Assembly (NCBI GenBank): GCA_035622275.1
Contig: DASPVQ010000019.1
Coordinates: 25,376 to 89,375, forward strand
Direction: 5' to 3'
DNA length: 64,000 nt
From: Thermoplasmata archaeon
Lineage (GTDB): Archaea > Thermoplasmatota > Thermoplasmata > Lutacidiplasmatales > UBA184
In this document: positions 50,974-60,652 of the stretch, in pieces
How the letters are laid out: every line of letters starts with the position of its first letter
Numbering within the stretch: position 1 is the first letter of the stretch
The notes under the pieces: generated by a model
Database searches by the model: none
What the model was told of the DNA's origin: nothing
Seen by the model: the letters and a program-made list of their open reading frames with translations, nothing else
Translations under genes and position numbers: made by a program

Positions 50974-51273
50974 GTGAGCGAGAACGGTCCGCGCGAGGGA
51001 ACCCGGGACCTCCCCCGACGCGATCCGGACTCCGGCCGTCGCGCCGTCGAGGCTTCCTCGCCTGCCGGCCACGCCTACGAAGTGCACGCGCGCCAGGAGC
51101 ATCGGCGCGCCCGGGACATCCTCCGGCTCGCGGAGGAGGGTCTCTCTCCGGAGGCGATCGTGATCCGGTACGGCCAGGACCATCCCGCCGAGCGGCCGGC
51201 CACGGTCGACGAAGTGCTGGAGCTGGTCGGCCGGTCCGACGCGGCCCGTGGCTCGCGCCGCAGGGCGCCCTAG
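50974..51273 (+). CDS. Small helical protein, weakly DUF433-like
   Basis: About 99 residues from the GTG at 50974 (an in-frame GTG at 50944 would add ten). The first 35 residues are low complexity. The C-terminal half reads RARDILRLAEEGLSPEAIV then a short loop and VDEVLELVGR, a helix-turn-helix-like pattern similar to antitoxin-type DUF433 proteins. No toxin partner is adjacent. Reality is supported by good coding bias in the second half; the function is not known. Confidence 0.4.
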   Translation: MSENGPREGTRDLPRRDPDSGRRAVEASSPAGHAYEVHARQEHRRARDILRLAEEGLSPEAIVIRYGQDHPAERPATVDEVLELVGRSDAARGSRRRAP

Positions 51274-51382
51274 TCAGACGAGGGTGGGTTCCGTCGCGGA
51301 CCTCGCCGGCCGCGGAGCGGCCCATGCGGACCGTTATCGTGGAGTCGGACCTTCGGCGGGGCGGGGCTGTCGCGGGGAAACG

Positions 51383-53197
51383 ATGGTCGCGAACGATGCC
51401 GCCTCGCGCGCGCCGGAGATCGGATCGGTGCTCCCCGCCGCTGCCTCACCGGACGGGAGCTCGGGCACCGACGAGGCTGAGCGTCGGGTCGCGGTCGGCG
51501 CGCTCCCCGGCGAGGACCCTCGACGCTGGCGCGCCCGCGGGATCCGCAACCTGGAGCTCTCCGCGGGGGTGGTCGCGCTCCTCATGGCCGTGCTAGCCCT
51601 GTTCACTGCCCTCGCCTCGTTCCTGCCCGGGTTCGCCTTTGGTGCCGTCATCCTGGTCCAGTCTCCGCCGCTGCTGCCGCCGGTCTGGTCATCGGCATCG
51701 CCGACCTCGCCGCCGACGCCGGGGATCGCATGGCTCGGAAGCGCGCTCGCGATCTCCGCCGTGATTGCGGCGACCTTCGCGTGCGGGCTCGCGTTCCGGG
51801 GCCTTCACTACCTTCGCCGCGCGGTGGGTGGTGGGGCGATCGAGCAGCCGACGGCATTGGGCCCGGCCCGCTACCTTCTGCTCGGCTCGGCCCTCACGGC
51901 GGCGCTCTACTTCCTGGCCCTAGTGCTGGGTGTCTGGCTCCTCGCCTACCCGTCCTCTCCCTCGCCCGCATCGCCCGCCGGCTTCGTGAGCGCGGACCAG
52001 TCCGCGCTCGCCGAGCTCGCCGCGGTCCTCGCTTTCTGGTTCTTCGCGACCGTGGTCCTGGTCGCACTCTTCCAGCGGGCCGCGCGGACGGCGATCACAC
52101 GGACTCCGCCGCGAGGGTGGGCGGACCGGTCGAGCCTCCTCATGATCGCGGGCGCGACGTTCTACTTCGCGATCATCGCCACGCCGTTCTGGAACGCGAC
52201 ACCCTTCTGGATCGCACTCTACCTCGCCGGAGCGGGCGCGCCGGAAGGCGCCCTCGTCCTCCTCCCCGGCTGGCTGTTCCTCGCGGTCGGCTTCGGCCTC
52301 GGGGCCCGAGGATTCGGGCAACTCGACCGTCCGGTACCTGCGAGCGCGTCCTCGCCAGAACCCGCCTTGGCGCCGGCCGGGACCGCTCGGCGTTCCCCGA
52401 GCCTCGCGGGCCGAGCCCTCCCGCACCGCGCCGGGTTCCTTGGGGCCCTGGTCGTCGTCGCGGTCGTGGTCCTAGCGACCACCGCGCTCTACGCGGCTCC
52501 CTCCGCCGGAGGGGCTTACGGGGAGCTGGAGCACAGCGCCTGCGTGGCCGGTACGCCGGTCGCCAGGGAGGTGCTGTGGACCCCGCAGGTGATCATCAAC
52601 TCCCCGTTCGGCGGCACCGCCTCCGGGACCATCACCCAGATCGAGGCGAACGGCACAGCGTTCCAGCAGACCACCACCTGGGCGCGCAACGGCACCTCCG
52701 ACTCGATCGCGCTCGCGCTGCCATGGACGATCTACCGGGACCACACCGACCCGGTGGCCGGGGCGGGGGCCGACGCGCCTTGCGCGGGGCCGTACCTCGC
52801 GCGGCCGTCGACCGCCAGCGTCCTCACGACCGCGTGGGTCTCCGACGAGAACCGCACGAGCGACGCCGGTCTCCCGCAGCAGCTGAACGTCTCCCCGGAG
52901 ATCGCCGCGACGGATGGATCGGTCCTGTTCTCCGCCGGATTCACCGGGCCCAACGAGCCCGTGATCTCCAACTGCCCGGACGGCGGGAGGCTCTCCTGGA
53001 CAGAGGAATCCGAGTACGTCCACGTGGACGTTCCCTTCGACGACGACGGCGTCGTCCGCACCGCGGGCGCGACGATGGACCTGCTGACGAACTATACCTA
53101 CGCTACGTCGATCCCCGGAACGTTCTACGTCGAGAACCTCGGCGAGCTCCCCGACAGCTTCGGCAGCGGTCTCGCCTTCGACTACATTCCCTGCTAG
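51383..53197 (+). CDS. Polytopic membrane protein with extracellular C-terminal domain
   Basis: A 604-residue protein. A disordered N-terminus of about 50 residues is followed by six transmembrane helices (about 54-85, 110-140, 160-185, 205-230, 245-270, 275-300), a linker, a seventh helix (FLGALVVVAVVVLATTALY) and a C-terminal extracellular domain of about 220 residues containing cysteines and N-glycosylation sequons. No family is recognised. ATG at 51383 follows GGGGAAACG. The stop overlaps the convergent glycosyltransferase end by 4 bases. Confidence 0.65.
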   Translation: MVANDAASRAPEIGSVLPAAASPDGSSGTDEAERRVAVGALPGEDPRRWRARGIRNLELSAGVVALLMAVLALFTALASFLPGFAFGAVILVQSPPLLPPVWSSASPTSPPTPGIAWLGSALAISAVIAATFACGLAFRGLHYLRRAVGGGAIEQPTALGPARYLLLGSALTAALYFLALVLGVWLLAYPSSPSPASPAGFVSADQSALAELAAVLAFWFFATVVLVALFQRAARTAITRTPPRGWADRSSLLMIAGATFYFAIIATPFWNATPFWIALYLAGAGAPEGALVLLPGWLFLAVGFGLGARGFGQLDRPVPASASSPEPALAPAGTARRSPSLAGRALPHRAGFLGALVVVAVVVLATTALYAAPSAGGAYGELEHSACVAGTPVAREVLWTPQVIINSPFGGTASGTITQIEANGTAFQQTTTWARNGTSDSIALALPWTIYRDHTDPVAGAGADAPCAGPYLARPSTASVLTTAWVSDENRTSDAGLPQQLNVSPEIAATDGSVLFSAGFTGPNEPVISNCPDGGRLSWTEESEYVHVDVPFDDDGVVRTAGATMDLLTNYTYATSIPGTFYVENLGELPDSFGSGLAFDYIPC

Positions 53198-54222
53198 CGG
53201 GGCTCCCGCACCCGCGACGGGCCGGTAGCGGTCCACCACCGGTAGGCGCGGCGACCCACGCTCTGCGAGATCGCCCGGCCGAGCGCGAGGCCGATCAGCG
53301 AGCCTCGCGGGACCCACGCCGTCGGCCGGCGCGCGAGGTCCCGGATCGCGCCGAGGAGGGCGGCCCGCGAGGTCGCGGGATCCTCCAGGCTCGAGAAGAT
53401 GGTGTCCATCGCGATCATCTCGCGCAGCGACAGGTCCCACGTGCCCGCCGGGAGGATCGACCGGATCGCCCGCGCGTCCGCGGCCAGCGCCGGGCTGATC
53501 CGCTTCAGCCGCGCCAGCCGGACCGAGCGCGGCTCCAGCGTCCCGGCGGTCGAGCTTCCCGGGGACTGGCCGATGGCGACCAGGACGTCGGGATCGGCCC
53601 GCAGCCCCCAGTCCGATGACCAGGACCGGAAAAAGAGGTACGGCGGCACCGCGAGCCGGATCGTCTCGAGCTCGGCGAGATATCCGGCGAGCACCTCCCG
53701 GCGTACGGTGATCGAGCTCCCGTTGTACGCCGCGTCGCGCGACCAGAGCGCCTGGAACTCCCCTGGCGTCCGCGATCCGCGCGGGACCCCGGCCGAGCCG
53801 TGGTGGAACGAAGGAGACCGGTCCGGAACCGGCGCCCCCGCACGGACGGCAAACCCGCCGACGTGCAGGAAACCGAGGCTCGGATCCGAGGCGAAGGCGC
53901 GACGCGCATGCGCGAGCCTCTCGGAAAGGTAGCGATCGTCGTCGTCGAGGAACGAGATCAACGGGGCGGAGGTCGCGCGGATCCCCTCCGTGACGGTCCG
54001 GCCGAAGCGAGGATCCTCGCAGAAGATCCAGCGCCCGCCGAGCTCCATCGTCCGTCGCTCGAGCGCGTCCTCCCGAAAGTTGGCGACCACCGCGAGCTCC
54101 TGGGGAGGCTCGCTCGATCGGGCGACCGACTCGATCGCGTCGCCGAGGAAGGGCCGCCGGTTCCACGCCGTGACGATGACGGCCTGGGCGGGCCGGTCCC
54201 CGGCGACGCGAGAGGCGCCCAT
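53194..54222 (-). CDS. Family 2 glycosyltransferase
   Basis: A 342-residue GT-A fold glycosyltransferase. VIVTAWNRRPFLGDAIESV is the nucleotide-sugar-binding start, and the metal-binding acidic motif is FLDDDDRYL (Asp93-96). SPSFHHGSAG and AYNGSSITVRREVL belong to the acceptor half. An in-frame GTG at 54243 would add seven residues. No transmembrane anchor is seen. Donor and acceptor cannot be predicted; the many sequon-rich surface proteins nearby make glycoprotein or surface-glycan synthesis plausible but unproven. Confidence 0.82.
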   Translation of the reverse strand: MGASRVAGDRPAQAVIVTAWNRRPFLGDAIESVARSSEPPQELAVVANFREDALERRTMELGGRWIFCEDPRFGRTVTEGIRATSAPLISFLDDDDRYLSERLAHARRAFASDPSLGFLHVGGFAVRAGAPVPDRSPSFHHGSAGVPRGSRTPGEFQALWSRDAAYNGSSITVRREVLAGYLAELETIRLAVPPYLFFRSWSSDWGLRADPDVLVAIGQSPGSSTAGTLEPRSVRLARLKRISPALAADARAIRSILPAGTWDLSLREMIAMDTIFSSLEDPATSRAALLGAIRDLARRPTAWVPRGSLIGLALGRAISQSVGRRAYRWWTATGPSRVREPR

Positions 54223-54352
54223 GGCGTCGAACGCTGGCTCCACGTCCAGTGACCCCGCCGACGCGCAGGCAGGGCCGCGCGACCTCTTGAGGCCCCCGCG
54301 GGCGCCGGCCCGGGGTCCAAGCGGAAGTGATCGTCGGTAGGCGGCCGCGCGA

Positions 54353-55930
54353 CTACGGGCCGCCGCTCGGAGCGGGCGACGGCGCGGGCTCGGCCGCGCG
54401 AGCGTCGGCGCGCGCGTCCGCCGCCAACCGGTAGTTCGTGAGGAGCGCGCCGAGCACGCCGGTGAGCACGCTGATCGCGAGGCCGACGCCGAAGATCCAG
54501 TCGAAGGAGGCCGCGCTCGGCACGACGACCGAGGCGACACCGGACGGGAGGGCCGGATCCGGCACGAGCGCGATGCGGGTGAACGTGGCGAGCAGCGCCG
54601 CGACCACGACCGGACCGACGCTGGCACCGAGGTCCTGGAACATCTCGGTCAGGCCCATCTGGATGCCGCGCTCGCCGTGGCGCGACGCCATCGCGATCAC
54701 GTTCGTGACCGCGACGAGGACCGCCACCAGCCCGGTGAACGTAGGGACCGCCTCCGTCACGAGCTCGAGGTACGTCGCGTGGAAGCCGAGGAGCAAGAGG
54801 AAGCCGGTCCCCGAGAGCAGCGAGCCCACGACCACCATCGGGCGGGGCCCGAACCGCGCGACCCCGCGGCCGACGAGCGGCGCGGCGATGAACATGGCGA
54901 CCGTCGTGGGGATGCTGAGGAGCCCGAAGTCGAGCACGCTCTGACCCAGTCCGACGATCGGGAACTCGACGAGCACCGTGAGCACGACGAAGGCGACGTA
55001 CATCGCGAGCCCGACGAGCATCGCCCCGAGGTATCCGAGGGCGACGTTGCGTTCCCGGAAGCGCCCGAGATCGAGCAGCGGCTCGCTGGCCCGAGAGGTC
55101 CAGAGGAGGAAACCGACCAGGAAGAGCGCCGCGAGCGCGAACAGCTCGGGCACCCCGAGCGGGACGCCGGAGGCCAGCCCACCGACCCAGCGCGCCCAGC
55201 CCCAGCTCGGCCCGAGCGTGAGGGCGAGCAAGAACGAGGCGAGCCCGCCGGCCAGGAGCCCGGCGCCGACCAGATCGATCCGTCCTCCGGTGCCGGCGTG
55301 CCCCTCGGGGAGCCACGTGCGGCTGAGGATCGGAAGGACGACGACGAACGGCAGCACGGAGGCGTAGGCGACCTGCCAGCCGAACGCCTCGATCAGCCAG
55401 GAACCGCCGACCAGCCCGAGGGCGGAGCCGACCGCGAACATGGCCGCGACGATCCCCTGGGCGGGAGCGACCCGCTCCCGGGGCAGCGCCTCGGCGACCA
55501 TCGCGAGCGCGAGCGGGAACATCGCGAGGCCCACGCCCTGGACGCCCCGCACTCCGATCAGCAAGTAGATGGCGGCCCCGCGGCTCAGCCCGAAGGAGCT
55601 CGCGAGCACCGGTGTCGCCGGCGCGAGCGCCACGGCGACGGTGTAGATCGAGAGGACGATCGCGAGCACTCGGCGCTTGCCGTAGAGGTCACCGAGCTTG
55701 GCGAACAGCGGGATCGTCGCGACGCCGACCAGGAGGTACGCCGAGAGGATCCAGGCGACGGTCGTGTAGGGGGCGTTCCCAAAAAACGAGGCGAGGCGCG
55801 GGAGGGCCGGGGTCAGCATCGTCTCGATGAAGCTGACGAGCAGCGCGGCCGACGCGAGGACGATCAGCACCCGGGCGGCGTGCCGGGAAGCGGGAGGCGA
55901 CGGATCGGAGGTCGCGGGGGGAACGGACAT
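54353..55930 (-). CDS. MFS transporter, 14-helix drug:proton antiporter (DHA2) type
   Basis: A 525-residue major-facilitator protein with about 14 hydrophobic helices. Motif A is GDLYGKRRVLAI in the loop after helix 2, helix 1 ends FIETMLTPALPRL as in EmrB/QacA-like exporters, and GVRGVQGVGLAMFPLALA is the helix 4 signature. The C-terminus is a disordered Ala/Pro tail. The divergent gene at 56032 encodes a two-HTH regulator, a common arrangement for efflux pumps, suggesting that the regulator controls it. Substrate unknown. Confidence 0.88.
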   Translation of the reverse strand: MSVPPATSDPSPPASRHAARVLIVLASAALLVSFIETMLTPALPRLASFFGNAPYTTVAWILSAYLLVGVATIPLFAKLGDLYGKRRVLAIVLSIYTVAVALAPATPVLASSFGLSRGAAIYLLIGVRGVQGVGLAMFPLALAMVAEALPRERVAPAQGIVAAMFAVGSALGLVGGSWLIEAFGWQVAYASVLPFVVVLPILSRTWLPEGHAGTGGRIDLVGAGLLAGGLASFLLALTLGPSWGWARWVGGLASGVPLGVPELFALAALFLVGFLLWTSRASEPLLDLGRFRERNVALGYLGAMLVGLAMYVAFVVLTVLVEFPIVGLGQSVLDFGLLSIPTTVAMFIAAPLVGRGVARFGPRPMVVVGSLLSGTGFLLLLGFHATYLELVTEAVPTFTGLVAVLVAVTNVIAMASRHGERGIQMGLTEMFQDLGASVGPVVVAALLATFTRIALVPDPALPSGVASVVVPSAASFDWIFGVGLAISVLTGVLGALLTNYRLAADARADARAAEPAPSPAPSGGP

Positions 55931-56031
55931 CGGGAGGCGCCACGCCCTCCCGGCTCGTCAACCCCGCGCCAATCGGGCGCCCGGAGTCGGAAGATCGGGC
56001 GCGGACGCTTCCGATTTCGTCGGTCGAACTC

Positions 56032-57057
56032 ATGAGGTCGGAAGCGCTGCACGGCCGTTCGATGGCCAGCCCGGTGCTGCCTCCGCTGCCGCGCGGGACG
56101 GAGCTGGACGTCGAGATCCTGCGGGTGATGTACGCCACGCCGGGGGTCTCGATCACGGGCATCGACCCGCGCCTCAACGCGAGCCGCGTCGCGCAGCGTC
56201 TCGGGATCAGTCGGGCGCGTGTGGCCGCGCGCCTGCGCGCCTGGACCGAATTCGGTTTTCTCCGGCGCTACGACGTCTGGCCGAACCCCTACCTGTTCGG
56301 TCTGACCGGGGCCACGTTCGACGTGCGCGTCGCCGACCCGCTCGGGAAGGACGAGGTCCTCCCACGCATCGGCCTCGTGCCCGGCGCGGTCGGCGGTATC
56401 GATCTCGTGGGGCCGTGGATCGCGGCGACCTTCGTTCTCCCGCCGGACGTCGCGCCGGCCCGCACCGCGTCGTTGCTCCGCGGCCTCCGCGGCGTGGCCG
56501 AGGTGGGCGACGCGGTCCCCTGGACACCGCCGATGTCGCCGCGCACCCTCAGCCCGCTCGAACGCCGGATCGTACGGGTGCTCCGCCGCTTCCCGACGGA
56601 CTCGCTCGCGTCCGTGGCGCGGCACGTCGGAGTGTCCACGCGCACCATGACCTCACGCTACGGTCGCCTGCTGGACGACCGGGCGGTCTGGTTCGTTCCG
56701 GTGCTCGACTTCCGGGCGATTGCGGAACCGGTGATCAATCTCAACCTCGTGTTCGACACGGGGGCGCACCGGGACGCGTTCGCGCGCGCCCTCCGCCAGC
56801 TCCACCCCCAGTCGATCCCGTTCTATCGCACCCAGTTCGGTCCCGCGCTCCCGGACACCGTCGGGAGCTTCTTCGTCGTGGTCCCGTCGGCGGCTCGAGT
56901 GGAGGACCTCGAGACCTGGGTGCGATCGAATCCGGGCATCCAGTCCCAGGAAGCGCTGACGATGAAGCGGATCTTCTCGTTCCCCGAGACCTTGGATCGG
57001 CTGCTGGAGCTCCCGGCGGCTACCGTCTCGCCCGCTCGCCGCATCGTGGGTCGCTAG
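56032..57057 (+). CDS. Transcription regulator with two winged-HTH segments (Lrp/AsnC-like)
   Basis: A 341-residue DNA-binding protein. The first helix-turn-helix (SRVAQRLGISRARVAARLRA) lies near residues 50-70 and a second (LASVARHVGVSTRTMTSRYG) near 190-210, each followed by a strand pair as in Lrp/AsnC and related archaeal proteins. A ligand-sensing-like alpha/beta region follows each. No kinase or metal motif is seen. It is divergent from the DHA2 transporter with about 100 bases between starts, so it is probably its local regulator. ATG at 56062 is an alternative start. Confidence 0.75.
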   Translation: MRSEALHGRSMASPVLPPLPRGTELDVEILRVMYATPGVSITGIDPRLNASRVAQRLGISRARVAARLRAWTEFGFLRRYDVWPNPYLFGLTGATFDVRVADPLGKDEVLPRIGLVPGAVGGIDLVGPWIAATFVLPPDVAPARTASLLRGLRGVAEVGDAVPWTPPMSPRTLSPLERRIVRVLRRFPTDSLASVARHVGVSTRTMTSRYGRLLDDRAVWFVPVLDFRAIAEPVINLNLVFDTGAHRDAFARALRQLHPQSIPFYRTQFGPALPDTVGSFFVVVPSAARVEDLETWVRSNPGIQSQEALTMKRIFSFPETLDRLLELPAATVSPARRIVGR

Positions 57058-57252
57058 CGTGAGATCCTCGGGGGCACGCGAACGGTCAAGTCGAGCGCAC
57101 GCCTTCCCGTCCCGAGCATGCTGCCCCGCAGGCGGCCGGGGACCCTGGGACGATGCGCCCGTCGCCGGGCGCGAACGCCACTAGAGTTCGGCACGGCGCG
57201 ACGTCGGCGCTCCGGAGCTCACCTCGCTGCGGAGGGATGAGGCGGATCCTCG

Positions 57253-58494
57253 GTGGCGAGACCGCGACCGTTCTCGTTCGCCCCGCTGTTCGCGGGCAAC
57301 TGGCTCGCCTACGCGAGCTACGGGGTGCTGCTGGCCGTGCTTCCGATCGCAGAGCTCGGCGAGGGAGGCGGGCCGCTCCTCGCGACGCTCGTGCTCGGCG
57401 CTCCGCTGCTCGCGCAGACGGTCGCCTCCTGGGGGTGGGGCTGGCTGGGCGACCGCATCGGGGCTCGGCGCAGTCCGCTGGTCGTGGGCGCACTGCTCCA
57501 GGCCCCGCTGTTCCTGGTCTTCCCGCTGCTGGGTCCGCTTGCGCTGTTCGCCGTCCGGATCGCACAAAGCGCGCTGTTCGGCTCGGTCGTGCTCGCGACG
57601 ACGCAGGCGACCGAGGACCCCTCGGCCTCCGCGGCGTTCCGGCTCGGCCGTCTCCAGCTCTCGCAGAACGGCGGGATGCTCCTCGGGGTGGCCGCGGCGT
57701 TCCCGTTCCTCGTGGGCGCGACGTTCCGGCTCGACTCGCCGGCCGGCTGGGCGCTCTCGGCACTCCTCGCCGGCTTCGCGATCGCCAGTGGGCTCGTCTT
57801 CGCCCGGGCCGGGGAGCCGGTGCGCACTCCGCCGGCGACCTCACCGAGCCCCTTCGCACCGTCGACGCACCCGCGCGTCTTCGCCCTCGCCGGCGCGACC
57901 ACCGCGGTCTCGACCGCCCGCTACGTGGCCGCGACCGCGATCCCCGTCTACCTCGCGACGACGCTGGGCACCCACGGGTTCTTCGGGGTGAGCGCGAACG
58001 CGACCGAGCAGCTCGCGATCTGGGTCGCCGTCTCCTCGCTCGCCAACCTCGCGGCCTCGCCGTTCTCCGGGCGATGGGCCGAGACCGTCGCCGGCCGTCG
58101 GCAGAGTCTGCTCGCGTTCGCGCTCGTGTACGCCGTGATCTGGGCGGCGATCACGTGGGTCCCGACCTACCCCGTCGTCTTCGCGGTCTGGTGCATGCCC
58201 GTCGCGGTGTTCTTCACCGTCGCGGGCGTGCGGGAGGCGGCCGAGCTGAGCCGCCCGAACGAGCGCGGTCGGGCCGTCGGCCTGTTGAGCGCCGCGTTCA
58301 ATCTCGGCGGCCTTCTCGGCGGAGCGGCTGCTGGCCTCTTGCTCGCCGAGTCCGTGCCGGTCCCCACGATCTTCCTCGTCGCCGCGCTCGGCAGCCTCGC
58401 CTCGGCCACGCTGTTCATTCCGGCGGTGCTCCACGGAGGCGGCCGCTCGAGCCCGGGGGACCGGGATCCGTCGCGCCCCGACGCGCCCTCCTGA
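57253..58494 (+). CDS. MFS transporter, 12-helix type
   Basis: A 413-residue major-facilitator protein with 12 predicted helices. The helix 2-3 loop has motif A as GDRIGARRSPLVVG. The central loop after helix 6 carries a Pro/Ser-rich linker (TPPATSPSPFAP). The C-terminal half repeats the fold, with PNERGRAVGLLSAAFNLGG after helix 8. GTG at 57253 is the start. The Tam-like methyltransferase follows after about 100 bases. Substrate unknown. Confidence 0.82.
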   Translation: MARPRPFSFAPLFAGNWLAYASYGVLLAVLPIAELGEGGGPLLATLVLGAPLLAQTVASWGWGWLGDRIGARRSPLVVGALLQAPLFLVFPLLGPLALFAVRIAQSALFGSVVLATTQATEDPSASAAFRLGRLQLSQNGGMLLGVAAAFPFLVGATFRLDSPAGWALSALLAGFAIASGLVFARAGEPVRTPPATSPSPFAPSTHPRVFALAGATTAVSTARYVAATAIPVYLATTLGTHGFFGVSANATEQLAIWVAVSSLANLAASPFSGRWAETVAGRRQSLLAFALVYAVIWAAITWVPTYPVVFAVWCMPVAVFFTVAGVREAAELSRPNERGRAVGLLSAAFNLGGLLGGAAAGLLLAESVPVPTIFLVAALGSLASATLFIPAVLHGGGRSSPGDRDPSRPDAPS

Positions 58495-58600
58495 GCCCCC
58501 CAACGCCGGGCGTGGCGGGCGGCCCGCACGTCGCCGATCGGGGCGATCGCGGACCAGCCTCGTTATCGGCGGCCGTCGGTGCCGGGGGCCGACACGGGCC

Positions 58601-59377
58601 GTGCCGCGCTGGGATTCCGTGCAGTACCTCCGCTTCGAGCGCGAGCGAGCCGTTCCCTGTGTCGATCTCGTCCGTCGGATCGAGCTCGAGTCCCCTCGAC
58701 GGATCGTGGACCTGGGCTGCGGGCCCGGCACGAGCGCCCGGATCCTCCGCGCACGCTGGCCCGGGGCCTCCGTCCTCGGGGTCGATAGCTCGGGCGAGAT
58801 GCTGCGTGGGGCCCGGGCGGCGCTCCCCGACGTCGAGTGGGCCGAAGCGGACCTCGCGACCTGGACTCCGGGCCGCCGCTTCGAGCTCGTCTTCTCGAAC
58901 GCGGCCCTGCAGTGGCTTCCCGATCATCCGCACCTCCTCCCCCGTCTGTGGTCGATGGTCGCGACTGACGGGGCGCTCGCGTTCCAGGTCCCGGCCCCGG
59001 GGAGCGCCCGGAGGACCTGGTCGGAACCGCTCGATCAGGTGCTCGCGCTCCCAGCCTGGCGCGCGCGACTTACGAGCCGCGCGGCCGTGGAGTCGGTGCT
59101 GCCCGCGGACGCGTACTACGACCTCCTCTCACCCAGCGCCCGACGGGTCGACCTCTGGGACACCGAGTACCTCCACGTCCTGTCCGGACCCGAGGCGGTC
59201 GTCGAGTGGACGAAGGGAACGGCCCTGCGGCCGCTGCTCGAGCAGCTGCCGGTCGAGTCGGAGCAACAGGCCTTTCTGGCCGACTATCGGCGCGCACTCA
59301 CGCCGCGCTACCCTCGGCGGCCGGACGGCCGGGTACTCTTTCCGTTCCTCCGCCGGTTCGTCATCGCCTACCGCTGA
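58601..59377 (+). CDS. Trans-aconitate 2-methyltransferase-like SAM enzyme
   Basis: A 258-residue class I methyltransferase. SAM motif I is IVDLGCGPGTSA (residues 35-46), motif II VLGVDSSGEML, and motif IV ELVFSNAALQWLPDHP, which is close to the Tam family that methylates trans-aconitate, an inhibitor of aconitase. The Trp/Asp-rich C-terminal segment LWDTEYLHVLSGPEAVVEWTKGTALRPLL is highly characteristic of Tam. GTG at 58601 starts the protein at MPRWDSVQYLRF, matching the usual N-terminus. The assignment to trans-aconitate is by family resemblance. Confidence 0.82.
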   Translation: MPRWDSVQYLRFERERAVPCVDLVRRIELESPRRIVDLGCGPGTSARILRARWPGASVLGVDSSGEMLRGARAALPDVEWAEADLATWTPGRRFELVFSNAALQWLPDHPHLLPRLWSMVATDGALAFQVPAPGSARRTWSEPLDQVLALPAWRARLTSRAAVESVLPADAYYDLLSPSARRVDLWDTEYLHVLSGPEAVVEWTKGTALRPLLEQLPVESEQQAFLADYRRALTPRYPRRPDGRVLFPFLRRFVIAYR

Positions 59378-59669
59378 CCGCCCCCGCAGGTCGATGATCC
59401 ACCGGGGACTCCGAAGGCACCGGCGCGCTGGGTGATCCTTGCCGGTGCGGATCTGCCGCCGAGGCTCCCCGGATCGCGCGGCGAATCCGAGACCACGGGC
59501 GACGGTCCGATCCGAACGAGCCTCACGACGGGCCTTCGGATGGGGCGGCGCCGAGGCCAGCGGGGTGTCGACCGATCTTCAAGCCCGAGGCGAGAGGACA
59601 ACTCCCTCGCCCGTCGCAGGGTAGCTTCGGGTCGCAACGCTTAGACGGGGACCTCACCTCCAGCCCGCA

Positions 59670-60128
59670 ATGGTCGATGCCAACGGCACTGTTTCCATCC
59701 GCCGCGCCGTCCTCGCCGACCGCGCGCGGATCGTTCCTCTCTTCGGCGCCTACCGGCAGTTCTACGAACGTCCGTCGGACCCCGACCGGGAGAGCCGCTT
59801 CCTGGCCGGGCGGCTCGAGCGCGGCGAGGCGATCGTGTTCCTCGCGGAGGCCGGGGGGGAGGCGATCGGCTTCACCCTACTGTATCCGTCGTTCTCCTCG
59901 ATATCGCTGCGCCGGATCTACGTCCTGAACGACCTCTTCGTTCGCCCGGAGCAGCGCCGGCGAGGCGTGGGCGCCGCCCTGCTCGGGGCCGCTCGGGAGT
60001 TCGCCCGCGCCGACGGGGCGGACTATCTCACCCTGGAGACCGCTCGGGACAACCCGGCCCAGCGCCTCTACGAGTCGCTGGGCTGGCGCCAGGATCGAGA
60101 GTTCCTCCACTACGAACTACGCCTCTGA
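59670..60128 (+). CDS. GNAT family N-acetyltransferase
   Basis: A 152-residue acetyl-CoA-dependent acetyltransferase. The CoA pyrophosphate-binding motif is VRPEQRRRGVGAALL, preceded by the conserved strand IYVLNDLFV, and the C-terminal strand reads YESLGWRQDREFLHYEL. Proteins of this size are often amine or small-molecule acetylators; the substrate is not predictable. ATG at 59670 gives a full-length domain. Confidence 0.85.
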   Translation: MVDANGTVSIRRAVLADRARIVPLFGAYRQFYERPSDPDRESRFLAGRLERGEAIVFLAEAGGEAIGFTLLYPSFSSISLRRIYVLNDLFVRPEQRRRGVGAALLGAAREFARADGADYLTLETARDNPAQRLYESLGWRQDREFLHYELRL

Positions 60129-60184
60129 TCGTCGCCTCCGGCTGAGGCGAGACCCGCGGCGCGAGGCCGCCGGGCGCGCCGGGC

Positions 60185-60652
60185 CTACTCGCGCAGCTGC
60201 CGGATCTCCTCGCGCGCCTCCGTCTCGAAATGGCGCGCCTCCCGCTCGACCTGTTCCACGAACCGCCGCCAGAAGCGGCCCAGCAGCGGTCCCAGGACGA
60301 ACAGGACCGCGGAGAGGCTCGAGCCCACCGACACGAACGCCATGATCGATGCGAAGATCTTGCCGGTGTCGGTGGTGAGCGGGAACGGCGGGCCCTGGCC
60401 GGTGGCGAGCATGCTCTCGAAGTAGACGGAGTTGATCCAGTTCTGTCCCTCGATGAGGTGGAAGCCGACGGTACCGATGATCTCGGCCATGGCGACCGCG
60501 GTGATCGCGAGGAGCGCGCGGCGAAGGGTGCTGCGCCGTCGCAGGTGCGCCGAAGAGGGGGTCGGAGTCGGAACACCAGCGGCGGCGTGCGGCCGGACCG
60601 CCGGCGGCGCCGACCCCGGGGCTGCGACCGACATGCCGACGAGGAAGACCAC
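60185..60652 (-). CDS. Two-helix channel-like membrane protein
   Basis: A 155-residue protein with a disordered N-terminus, two transmembrane helices (about 45-65 and 100-120) and a charged C-terminal helix (EQVEREARHFETEAREEIRQ). The region between the helices resembles a K+ channel pore: WINSVYFESMLATGQGPPFPLTTDTGKIFASIMAF. The selectivity filter TVGYG is replaced by ATGQGP, so ion selectivity is doubtful. It resembles ion-channel-like proteins of unknown conductance. Start could also be the downstream ATG at 60634. Confidence 0.6.
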   Translation of the reverse strand: MVFLVGMSVAAPGSAPPAVRPHAAAGVPTPTPSSAHLRRRSTLRRALLAITAVAMAEIIGTVGFHLIEGQNWINSVYFESMLATGQGPPFPLTTDTGKIFASIMAFVSVGSSLSAVLFVLGPLLGRFWRRFVEQVEREARHFETEAREEIRQLRE

